From positions 1-40,247 of the forward strand of contig JBBDSH010000043.1 in the NCBI GenBank assembly GCA_040905045.1: a DNA stretch of 40,247 nucleotides, in the 5' to 3' direction. This DNA is from JBBDSH01 sp040905045 (GTDB taxonomy: Bacteria > Pseudomonadota > Gammaproteobacteria > Eutrophobiales > Eutrophobiaceae). Positions 1 to 6,747 of this stretch are shown in pieces. Below the pieces are notes generated by a model, which saw only the letters and a program-made list of their open reading frames with translations, did no database searches and was not told the origin of the DNA. Positions within the stretch are counted from its first letter, which is position 1; each line of letters starts with the position of its first letter. The position numbers and the translations under genes were made by a program.

Positions 1-341
1 CGTGACGGCACGCTGACACTGATCAGCAGCCCGGCACTCCTGGCTGAACTTGCCGGCGTGATTGAACGATCCAAGTTTGATGCCATCCTGAAGCAATCCA
101 ATACTTCTCGGGAACTTCACTCGCTGAGATACAGGCACTCGCAGAAGTTATCGCGCCTGAACCATTGCCCATACCAGTTTGCCGTGATGCCGATGATGAC
201 GCTGTTCTCGCCTGCGCCCTGGCCGCGCGAGCGGACCTCATCGTTTCTGGCGATGCCGATCTGCTTACCCTACGAATATACGGCGGGATCCGCATTGTCG
301 ATGCCGCTACAGCAATTCATCTAATCGAACAACAAAAATAA
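1..341 (+). pseudogene. PIN-family toxin (VapC-like), 5' truncated by window and frameshifted
   Basis: Reading frame 1 from base 1 gives residues such as LISSPALLAELAGVIERSKF, typical of the middle of the PIN-family putative toxin group (COG1569-like). At about base 115 the similarity moves to frame 3, which continues as LAEVIAPEPLPIPVCRDADD and then LIVSGDADLLTL, with the acidic residues expected of a PIN ribonuclease active site, and ends at a TAA at 339-341. One missing base near the Arg-Glu codons at about 109-116 would restore a single frame. Family knowledge: such proteins are Mg-dependent RNases that act as toxins with an antitoxin encoded just upstream, which here would lie outside the window. 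The frameshift is seen directly; whether it is a real mutation or a sequencing error cannot be told. Confidence 0.75.
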
Positions 342-366
342 ATGTTTCTCCGACAAGGAGGTCACC

Positions 367-525
367 ATGCTGACAGGGAGTGTTGTGCTGCTGTTTATTG
401 TAAGTAACAGGAGATTTCGAAAACAACAATCTTACCTGACTGGAACCACCGGCCTTACTGCCGATTTCTTAATACGTGTACCAGACTGCGGACATTGGAC
501 TTCGGGCTGCCCATTGTCAGTGTAA
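367..525 (+). CDS. Possible short ORF (52 aa) with strong Shine-Dalgarno
   Basis: An ATG at 367 follows AAGGAGGTCACC, a near-perfect ribosome binding site with good spacing. The first residues, MLTGSVVLLFIVSN, look like a membrane or signal segment. The frame then runs antisense into the 3' end of the phosphatidyltransferase gene and loses recognisable character before its TAA at 523-525. It may be the start of a gene whose remainder has been lost, or a real small membrane peptide. No family is recognised. Confidence 0.2.
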   Translation: MLTGSVVLLFIVSNRRFRKQQSYLTGTTGLTADFLIRVPDCGHWTSGCPLSV

Positions 526-1024
526 TCAGTATTTCTTCGATGCCGGCCGCGAGACACACAAAACTCGCTATCCGGAACGGCAGTTCCGGTCCGCCAAGCA
601 GCATTACCAGCGTCGAGACGGCGGTGACGGTCGCCGCCGCCTTTACCAGCCAGGTGTGGTAACTGGTCGGCCGCCTGAATTTGATGAAACCGGCCGTCAT
701 GGGCGCCAGAATACTGGTAATGATCAACAATACGTAAACCCATTCCCTTCTTATCAAATCCGGCCATAACCACCAGATACATACGGGCAAGACCATGTAG
801 ATGGCAACGTCCGCCGTTGTATCCAGGCGGGGACCGAGTTCCGATTCCTGATGAAGATAACGGGCCAGCGGCCCGTCCAGCGCGTCGAGCAAAAAAGCAG
901 CAACCAGCACAAGGATAAAAAGATCACCATGGCCGTTCCAGGCAAGGAAAAGCAGTACCGGCGCCAGAATCAGGCGCAACAGGCAGATGGCATTGGGCAG
1001 TGTCAGAATCTTGTCTTCAGGCAT
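455..1024 (-). CDS. CDP-alcohol phosphatidyltransferase family membrane protein
   Basis: This 189-aa integral membrane protein carries the complete family signature DxxDGxxARx8GxxxDxxxD: Asp47, Asp50-Gly51, Ala54-Arg55, Gly64, Asp68 and Asp72. The aspartates bind the divalent metal used to transfer a phosphatidyl group from CDP-diacylglycerol to an alcohol. It has about five or six hydrophobic segments, usual for PgsA-like enzymes. The acceptor alcohol cannot be told from sequence; glycerol-3-phosphate is common, but this protein is not clearly PgsA. Its start overlaps the end of the upstream EEP phosphodiesterase gene by 8 bases, so the two are probably translationally coupled and act on the same lipid pathway (inference). 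It is the last gene of a four-gene minus-strand run. Confidence 0.85.
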   Translation of the reverse strand: MPEDKILTLPNAICLLRLILAPVLLFLAWNGHGDLFILVLVAAFLLDALDGPLARYLHQESELGPRLDTTADVAIYMVLPVCIWWLWPDLIRREWVYVLLIITSILAPMTAGFIKFRRPTSYHTWLVKAAATVTAVSTLVMLLGGPELPFRIASFVCLAAGIEEILITLTMGSPKSNVRSLVHVLRNRQ

Positions 1025-1793
1025 TATTCACCAGCTCAAAATTGGCGTATAGCGGGATATGATCCGACAGCCGATGCCAGGGATCGCCCTTGTAGCAGCT
1101 GCATTCCACAGGCTTAAGCCCGCGATAATAGATCCGGTCTATGGGCAGGAACGGCATCCATGCGGGATAGGTTCTCGCATGGCGGCCGTGCAGTTCCCTG
1201 AATGTATCCATAAGATGCAGATCGTCGGCCAGGTGCGTCTCCAGCTTGCCGCCCCAGTCGTTGAAATCGCCGGCCAGGATCAACGGCTCATCTGCAGGGA
1301 CATGCTCCTGTATACGGGCGTTGAGGATTTCGATTTGCCGCAACCGCTCGCTCAGAACAAAGTCAAGATGTATGCATAACACATGGATATTCGTTCGGGA
1401 TGAAGGAAGATGAATCACGCCGTGGAGAATACTTCTGCTGGCCCGGCGCATCGATGAAACATTAATATTTTCCCAGCGCTCAAAAGGGTACTTGCTGAGG
1501 ATCGCGTTGCCGTGATGACCGGCATTGTAGATGGCATTCTTGCCGTAAGCGTGATGATGCCAGATCTGATCCGCCAGGAATTCAAACTGCGAGGCATCCG
1601 GCCAGTTGACGACCCGTTTTTTCCGGCGCCTGTGTTCGCCCTGGATTTCCTGAAGAAAAACCAGGTCCACATCCACCTGGCGCAACTGCTCCCTTATCTG
1701 GTGCAGGACAAAGCGCCGGTTGCCGGTGCTGAACCCCTTGTGGATGTTATACGTCAGTACCCTGATCCGCCGGGACTCGTCGGATGAACTCAT
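1017..1793 (-). CDS. Endonuclease/exonuclease/phosphatase (EEP) family hydrolase, YbhP-like
   Basis: A 258-aa soluble protein with the EEP catalytic set: TYNIHKG (Asn16), FLQEIQ (Glu49), GHHGNAILS, the IHLD segment (His142), AGDFNDW (Asp176, Asn178) and the C-terminal LSDHIPL (Asp244-His245). These coordinate Mg and activate water for phosphodiester cleavage. Members include nucleases, inositol phosphatases and sphingomyelinases. E. coli YbhP, encoded beside the cardiolipin synthase ClsB, is a close match in style. Its coupling to a CDP-alcohol phosphatidyltransferase here points to a phospholipid rather than a DNA substrate, but that is inference from context. No signal peptide is seen. Confidence 0.82.
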   Translation of the reverse strand: MSSSDESRRIRVLTYNIHKGFSTGNRRFVLHQIREQLRQVDVDLVFLQEIQGEHRRRKKRVVNWPDASQFEFLADQIWHHHAYGKNAIYNAGHHGNAILSKYPFERWENINVSSMRRASRSILHGVIHLPSSRTNIHVLCIHLDFVLSERLRQIEILNARIQEHVPADEPLILAGDFNDWGGKLETHLADDLHLMDTFRELHGRHARTYPAWMPFLPIDRIYYRGLKPVECSCYKGDPWHRLSDHIPLYANFELVNNA

Positions 1794-1827
1794 TATTTAT
1801 TATTCCCGTAAAATGTAACGTATCAAT

Positions 1828-2526
1828 TCAGTGCCCGTCATTATCCTTGATGAAGAGACCGGGATTTTTTTCGATGAAATCATCGATCCAGTTTTCCAGG
1901 AAAGATTCACTGCCCTTCGTGCTCAGATAGCCCCAGCCGAGGATGGATATGATTGAGGCGCCGATAAAGTCGACTATCAGATCCCACATGGTATCCGTCA
2001 GGCCGGAAGGATCGTTGAACATGGGCTTCTGCATGTTTGTGCCAACTATCTGATCCATGGCAAATTCAAAGATCTCCCACAAGGCCCCCATGCCCATGGC
2101 GAATAATAATGCAAACAGAGCGATGAATTTGGGCTTTAGTTCCATCTCGATCTCTTTTTTTTCGTTGAGCACATAGACCAGGAGGAAACCCAGGATGCCC
2201 AGAAGAAAACCCGATCCGGTGTGCAGAACAATATCCCACCACCAGAAACGGGCATAATAACCGTGTACTTCACCCAGAAACAGCGAGGCATAGAGGAAAA
2301 CCACGGCCAGGCATTCAAATTCATACGGGATCCTGACCTGGAATCGCCGCCCGAGGATCATGGGCAAAAAAGTGATAAAAAGAATCGCCAGTGTTTCGAA
2401 AACGGCCTGGTAACGTCCCTGGAAGAACAACAGGACAGCACCGACAATCAGGCTGAATTTCAAAACTATGGTTATCTTCCGCTGAATCTGCCAGGAAACG
2501 TCTTTTTTTATTTCAGAGAATGTCAT
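1828..2526 (-). CDS. DUF2238/YjdF-like multi-spanning membrane protein
   Basis: A 232-aa protein with about six hydrophobic segments. Conserved-looking polar motifs sit at membrane edges: FWWWDIVLHTGSGFLLG, MGALWEIFEFAMDQ and DTMWDLIVDFIGA. This spacing of Trp-Asp, His and Glu residues matches the YjdF/DUF2238 family, whose function is not established. It lies between the MBL/RNase gene (25-base gap upstream) and the EEP gene (34-base gap downstream) on the same strand, so it is probably co-transcribed with them. A membrane-embedded hydrolase or lipid-related role would fit the acidic and His residues and the neighbours, but that is speculation. Confidence 0.75.
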   Translation of the reverse strand: MTFSEIKKDVSWQIQRKITIVLKFSLIVGAVLLFFQGRYQAVFETLAILFITFLPMILGRRFQVRIPYEFECLAVVFLYASLFLGEVHGYYARFWWWDIVLHTGSGFLLGILGFLLVYVLNEKKEIEMELKPKFIALFALLFAMGMGALWEIFEFAMDQIVGTNMQKPMFNDPSGLTDTMWDLIVDFIGASIISILGWGYLSTKGSESFLENWIDDFIEKNPGLFIKDNDGH

Positions 2527-2551
2527 CGAACCCGCCTATATAGAAAACCAG

Positions 2552-3964
2552 TCAGAACTCGATCTTATCTCCTTTTACGGGAATCGAGGCCTTTATACCC
2601 AGCTTATCCTGCATGGTTTGACTGAGTATATCCATAGCCGCGGGTTCACCATGAACCAGATAAAAACGGGGATCGTCTTCAAAAGCCCCGGCCCAGTCCA
2701 GCAATTCATTCTGACCCGCATGCGCGGAAAATCCGCCCAGGGTATGAATTTGCGCCTTGACGGCGATGGTTTGCCCGAATAATTTGACTCGCTGAATACC
2801 ATCGACAAGCAGCCTGCCCAGTGTGCCTTCCGCCTGATAGCCGACAACCAGGACATGCGTATTGGATTTCCAGAGGCGATGCTTGAAATGATGACGGATG
2901 CGCCCGCCCGTACACATGCCGCTGCCGGCAATAATAATGGCTCCGCTTTCGATATCATTGATAGCGCGTGAGGATGCTACATCATCGGTTACGTTCAGGA
3001 CCGGAAGGAACCGTGTCAGACTGTATTCGCCATTCTCCTCCATCAGCGCCACATCATCCGGATCAAGCACATCAATATAGTAGTTGTACAGGCTGGTTAC
3101 GGCACTGGCCATGGGACTGTCCAGGAAGACAGTCCATCCTTCCAACATACCCCTGTGATACAGGCGCCCCAGTTCAAACAGTAATTCCTGGGTGCGTCCG
3201 ACCGCGAAGGCCGGGATCAGAATGTTTCCCCCGTTCTTCTCCGCCTCCCGGATTATGCCCTGGAACTCGTCGAGCGTGGATTGCATATTACGGTGATTAC
3301 GGTCACCATAGGTGCTCTCCATCAGGACGATATCGGCGCTGTTAATCCGGGCAGGTGCCGCCATAAGAGGAGTCTCGGTATTTCCCAGATCGCCCGAGAA
3401 TACCAGTGTTTTCCGTGTCCCGTTTTCGTCTATAGTCAATTCGACGATGGATGCGCCGAGAATATGCCCGGCATCGTGCAATCGTGCCGCAATGCGATCG
3501 GCAATCCCTACATCGGTCTCATACTCGACCGGATCACAAAGCTCCAGCACTTTATATACATCATCTTCACTGTACAGCGCTTCCGCATGACGCTTGCGCC
3601 CCGCCCTGTCCCGCCGCCGGTTCTCGTATTCCAGATCTTTCAAATAAAGAGATAATGAATCAAGCAGCAGGATACGGAGCAGGCTGGCCGTCCCCGGAGT
3701 GCAGATTATCCGTCCGCGGAACCCCCGGTTCACCAGCAAAGGCAGCAGACCGGAATGATCAAGGTGGGCATGGGACAGCACAACCGCATCGATATCCGCG
3801 GGCCGGAACGCAAACTTTTCCTTTGCCAGCCGCTTGATGGTATCCCCGCCCTGATGCATTCCACACTCCAGAAGCAACCGGACCTCGCCCGCTTCCAGCA
3901 TATAACAGGAACCTGTCACTTCCTGCGCCGCACCCAGGAAAGTCAGTGAATTACCGGCCGGCAT
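2552..3964 (-). CDS. MBL-fold RNA-processing nuclease (beta-CASP, COG1236 type)
   Basis: A 470-aa metallo-beta-lactamase-fold protein. The zinc motif SHAHLDHSG lies at residues 64-72, followed by HDAGHILGAS, VFSGDLGN and ESTYGDRNH. The C-terminal beta-CASP and RNA-specificity features include MASAVTSLYNYY, GSGMCTGGRIRHHFKH, LGGFSAHAGQNELLDW and LVHGEP. Length and motif order match bacterial CPSF/YSH1-like proteins (usually about 450-470 aa), which act as RNA endo- or exonucleases in the cytoplasm. Its bacterial substrates are largely unknown. It is the first gene of the minus-strand run; the roughly 310 bases upstream are shared with the divergent gltA. Confidence 0.88.
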   Translation of the reverse strand: MPAGNSLTFLGAAQEVTGSCYMLEAGEVRLLLECGMHQGGDTIKRLAKEKFAFRPADIDAVVLSHAHLDHSGLLPLLVNRGFRGRIICTPGTASLLRILLLDSLSLYLKDLEYENRRRDRAGRKRHAEALYSEDDVYKVLELCDPVEYETDVGIADRIAARLHDAGHILGASIVELTIDENGTRKTLVFSGDLGNTETPLMAAPARINSADIVLMESTYGDRNHRNMQSTLDEFQGIIREAEKNGGNILIPAFAVGRTQELLFELGRLYHRGMLEGWTVFLDSPMASAVTSLYNYYIDVLDPDDVALMEENGEYSLTRFLPVLNVTDDVASSRAINDIESGAIIIAGSGMCTGGRIRHHFKHRLWKSNTHVLVVGYQAEGTLGRLLVDGIQRVKLFGQTIAVKAQIHTLGGFSAHAGQNELLDWAGAFEDDPRFYLVHGEPAAMDILSQTMQDKLGIKASIPVKGDKIEF

Positions 3965-4278
3965 TACGGCTTCACTCCGTCAGTGACTTCAGAAAGCCTG
4001 AGATACATTGAGAAACGGTTCATTGAGACAAGAAGTAATATGTTATGATGAAATATTCAGTCTTCAACTTCCCTTGTCCGGTTAAATATCAATGATTCAG
4101 CCTTCACCGGCTGCCTCGGGCAAGACACTCGCACAACTGTCTGTAACATTGTACATGAGGACAGCAGCTGAATAATACATGGCAACGGCCGATTTCAGGG
4201 CTGCAGGATGGCGTATCCCGCCATTCATGTTTTGCATCCTTTATCCATAGACCGGCCATTTGGGCATGAACGGAGTTT
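3965..4278. promoter_or_regulatory. Divergent intergenic region between the MBL nuclease and gltA
   Basis: No credible gene is visible here. A possible sigma-70 promoter towards gltA has TTGAGA at 4023-4028 and TATGAT at 4044-4049, but its 15-base spacer is short, so support is weak. A small hairpin (GGATGGCG...CGCCATTC) lies at about 4206-4229, in what would be the gltA leader. No Fur, CRP or ArcA site could be recognised. Confidence 0.3.
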
Positions 4279-5568
4279 ATGAACATGAACGAACGAGTAA
4301 AACTGACCATTAATAACGACGAATATGAATTCCCCGTCCTTACCGGCAGTGAAAATGAAAAAGCGATTGATATCTCCGATCTGAGGGCAAAAACCGGCTA
4401 TATCACGCTCGACAGCGGCTATGTCAACACAGGCGCCACCACCAGCGGTATCACCTTCCTGGACGGCGAACAAGGCGTACTGCGCTACCGCGGCATTCCC
4501 ATTGAGGAACTGGCGGAGAAATCCACATTTGTCGAAACCAGCTATCTGCTGATCTACGGTGAACTGCCGACCAGGAAGGAACTGGAAAACTTTTCCCGGC
4601 TGCTGACCAACCACAGCATGATTCACGAGGACATGAAGCACTTTTTCGACGGCTATCCGGCCACGGCCCATCCCATGGCCATCCTGTCGTCAATGGTCTG
4701 TTCGCTGTCCGCTTATTATCCGGAATCCCTGAACGTCTTTGAAAATATGGACATACAGGCGACACGCCTGCTGTCCAAGCTACGCACTATTGCGGCATTC
4801 AGTTACAAGAAAAGCATAGGCAAACCGATGATGTATCCTCAGAATCATCTCTCCTACTGCGCCAATTTCCTGCAGATGATGTTTGCCGTGCCTACCGAAA
4901 GCTACGAAGTCGATCCGGATATGGTGCGCGCCCTCAATATCCTGCTTATTCTGCATGCGGACCACGAACAGAACTGTTCCACCTCCACCGTGCGGTTGGT
5001 GGGTTCCAGCCAGGCCAACCTGTTTGCCTCTATCAGCGCGGGTATCTGCGCTTTGTGGGGACCGCTGCACGGTGGTGCCAACCAGGCCGTGGTGGAAATG
5101 CTGCAGGAAATTCATGATTCCGGCATTTCCTGCGAGGAGTATATCGCCCAGGTCAAGGACAAGAAGACCCATATCCGCCTCATGGGTTTCGGCCACAGGG
5201 TCTACAAAAACTACGATCCCCGCGCCAGGGTTTTAAAGGAGATGACCGATGTGATCCTGAAGAAGCGCGGCATCGAGGACCCGCTGCTGGATCTGGCGAT
5301 ACGGATGGAGGAGACGGCCCTTTCGGATCCCTATTTTGTGGAACGCAATCTCTACCCCAATGTGGATTTCTACAGCGGTATTCTCTACAAGGCCATGGAT
5401 ATTCCCATCAACATGTTTCCCGTTATGTTCGCCATCGGCCGTCTGCCCGGCTGGATAGCCCAGTGGAAGGAAATGATGGAAGATCCCGGACGCCGCATCG
5501 GCCGCCCCCGTCAAATCTACACCGGCCACGGGCAAAGAAGTTATGTTCCACTGGAAGAACGCAGCTGA
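4279..5568 (+). CDS. gltA: Citrate synthase (type II, Gram-negative)
   Basis: A 429-aa enzyme condensing acetyl-CoA with oxaloacetate to citrate, the entry step of the TCA cycle. Catalytic residues are in place: His264 in GPLHGGANQAV, His306 in MGFGHRVYKNYDPRA and Asp363 in NVDFYSG; HADHEQN is also typical. The N-terminal beta-rich domain (about residues 1-65) is the extension found in hexameric enzymes that are allosterically inhibited by NADH. E. coli GltA is 427 aa with the same His264 numbering. Two in-frame ATGs open the gene (MNMNE); GGAG about 5 bases before the first makes 4279 preferred. It is convergent with the EF-hand gene, with a heptad hairpin between the two stops. Confidence 0.96.
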   Translation: MNMNERVKLTINNDEYEFPVLTGSENEKAIDISDLRAKTGYITLDSGYVNTGATTSGITFLDGEQGVLRYRGIPIEELAEKSTFVETSYLLIYGELPTRKELENFSRLLTNHSMIHEDMKHFFDGYPATAHPMAILSSMVCSLSAYYPESLNVFENMDIQATRLLSKLRTIAAFSYKKSIGKPMMYPQNHLSYCANFLQMMFAVPTESYEVDPDMVRALNILLILHADHEQNCSTSTVRLVGSSQANLFASISAGICALWGPLHGGANQAVVEMLQEIHDSGISCEEYIAQVKDKKTHIRLMGFGHRVYKNYDPRARVLKEMTDVILKKRGIEDPLLDLAIRMEETALSDPYFVERNLYPNVDFYSGILYKAMDIPINMFPVMFAIGRLPGWIAQWKEMMEDPGRRIGRPRQIYTGHGQRSYVPLEERS

Positions 5569-5571
5569 GAA

Positions 5572-5675
5572 GCGTGAGGTGTGAAAATTATTCGCGCTAT
5601 CAACTATGGATACGACTTTTTATATCCCTTGCTTTCTGACTGTAACTCCTTACCCCTTACTCCTCACGCCTCACT
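5572..5675. repeat. Heptad hairpin, family A (TRAGGNG), gltA/EF-hand junction
   Basis: The left arm (5572-5586, GCGTGAGGTGTGAAA) begins 3 bases after the gltA stop codon. The right arm (5644-5675) read on the minus strand is a run of 7-base units TGAGGCG, TGAGGAG, TAAGGGG, TAAGGAG, beginning 4 bases after the EF-hand gene's TAA. The arms are inverted copies, so either transcript could fold into a hairpin. The gap between them is about 57 bases. Confidence 0.8.
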
Positions 5676-5677
5676 CG

Positions 5678-5905
5678 TTACCGGTTGTCCCACCACTTCA
5701 CGAACTCCTCGAAATTGATATAACCGGTGTGATTGGTATCGACCAGGTGAAAGGCCAGGGATTTCTCATCCAGGGCCATGTCGCCGACGAGTTCGTCAAG
5801 CAGCAGGCAAAACTCGTCCCAGTCAATGGAACCATTGCCGTTCTTGTCATATTTGTCAAAAGTGGCACGAAGGTCACTCCGTTTCTCTGCATTCGGTTCA
5901 GTCAT
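5678..5905 (-). CDS. Small EF-hand calcium-binding protein
   Basis: A protein of about 75 aa with two canonical EF-hand loops. The first is DKNGNGSIDWDE and the second is DTNHTGYINFEE; each has Asp/Asn at positions 1, 3 and 5, Gly at 6, a hydrophobic residue at 8 and Glu at 12. One helix-loop-helix pair makes a minimal calmodulin-like calcium module, with no signal peptide or membrane segment, so it should be cytoplasmic. The start at 5905 (MTEPNAEKRS) is chosen because GGGAG lies 8 bases upstream; an in-frame ATG at 5911 is too close to it, and a TTG at 5923 would lie upstream of it. The partner is unknown. Confidence 0.8.
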   Translation of the reverse strand: MTEPNAEKRSDLRATFDKYDKNGNGSIDWDEFCLLLDELVGDMALDEKSLAFHLVDTNHTGYINFEEFVKWWDNR

Positions 5906-6025
5906 GTTCATATCTCCCGGCAATTCCGCTTATCAGATTGTCTATATACGGCTTCTACATAATAATGAACCAAGAAACTGCATAACAGGTAAAGTCCCGA
6001 CCTGATGGTTATAAACCCATCCTTT

Positions 6026-6040
6026 TAACTTGTGACTTGA
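6026..6040. repeat. Heptad motif, family C (ACAAGTY), after nrdJb
   Basis: On the minus strand the bases directly after the nrdJb TAA read TCAAGTCACAAGTTA, two CAAGT units 7 bases apart. A short stem (GATGG/CCATC at about 6003-6020) follows and may be a weak terminator. No long opposing arm is visible here. Confidence 0.5.
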
Positions 6041-6736
6041 TTACCCGCACTTTGACTCGCCGCAATTCAAACAGGTGAGACAGCCATCCATATTAACCAT
6101 GGCGCGCGTGAAACATTTGCTGCATAAAAGCGCGTTGTGCGGAAATTCGCCGTCATCAATTGCTCCCGGAGGGGACTGTTCTGTTCCGGCATATTCTGCG
6201 CGTTTCTGTGCCAGATATTCCCGCCTGTGCGGGTCAATATCGTCCTTGATGAGGCCGATGCTCTTGAGATGGTGCTCCAGGACGTCGCCGATTTCAGCCA
6301 CCAGTGAAGGCATGAATTTACCGCCTTTTTTGAAATAGCCGCCCTTGGGATCAAACACGGAACGCAGTTCCTCGACCAGAAAAGTAATATCACCGCCCTT
6401 CCGGAACACGGCGGAAATAATCCTGGTCAAGGCGACGATCCACTGGAAATGGTCCATATTCTTGGAATTGATAAAGATCTCGAACGGCCGCCGCAGTTCA
6501 TGCTCCGTGTCCGGATTAAGGATAATATCGTTGATGGTTACGTACAGGGCGTGTTCCGACAAGGGCGTGTTGATCTTGTAGGTAACACCCGCGAGCATGT
6601 TCGGGCGCTCCAGCTTTTCATGCATTTGCACAACATTGCCGTGCACCTCTTCACGGCCGGCATTTTCCGTTTTCTTTTCCAGATCATCCTTTTCAACACT
6701 GCAATCGACTATCTTTTTATCTATTCGAATACTCAT
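6041..6736 (-). CDS. nrdJb: Class II ribonucleotide reductase accessory subunit (NrdJb, TSCPD domain)
   Basis: A 231-aa protein, close in size to P. aeruginosa NrdJb, the separately encoded C-terminal part of class II RNR. The body carries the TSCPD-domain region (RPNMLAGVTYKINTPLSEHA, then ITFLVEELRSVFDPKGGYFK). The C-terminal tail has CSKCF and then CLTCLNCGESKCG, a set of cysteines that would shuttle reducing power to the NrdJa active-site disulfide. It begins 11 bases after the nrdJa stop with GAGG about 7 bases before the ATG, so the pair forms an operon. Family knowledge says both parts are needed for reduction in organisms with split NrdJ. No truncation is seen. Confidence 0.85.
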   Translation of the reverse strand: MSIRIDKKIVDCSVEKDDLEKKTENAGREEVHGNVVQMHEKLERPNMLAGVTYKINTPLSEHALYVTINDIILNPDTEHELRRPFEIFINSKNMDHFQWIVALTRIISAVFRKGGDITFLVEELRSVFDPKGGYFKKGGKFMPSLVAEIGDVLEHHLKSIGLIKDDIDPHRREYLAQKRAEYAGTEQSPPGAIDDGEFPHNALLCSKCFTRAMVNMDGCLTCLNCGESKCG

Positions 6737-6747
6737 ATCATGCCTCT

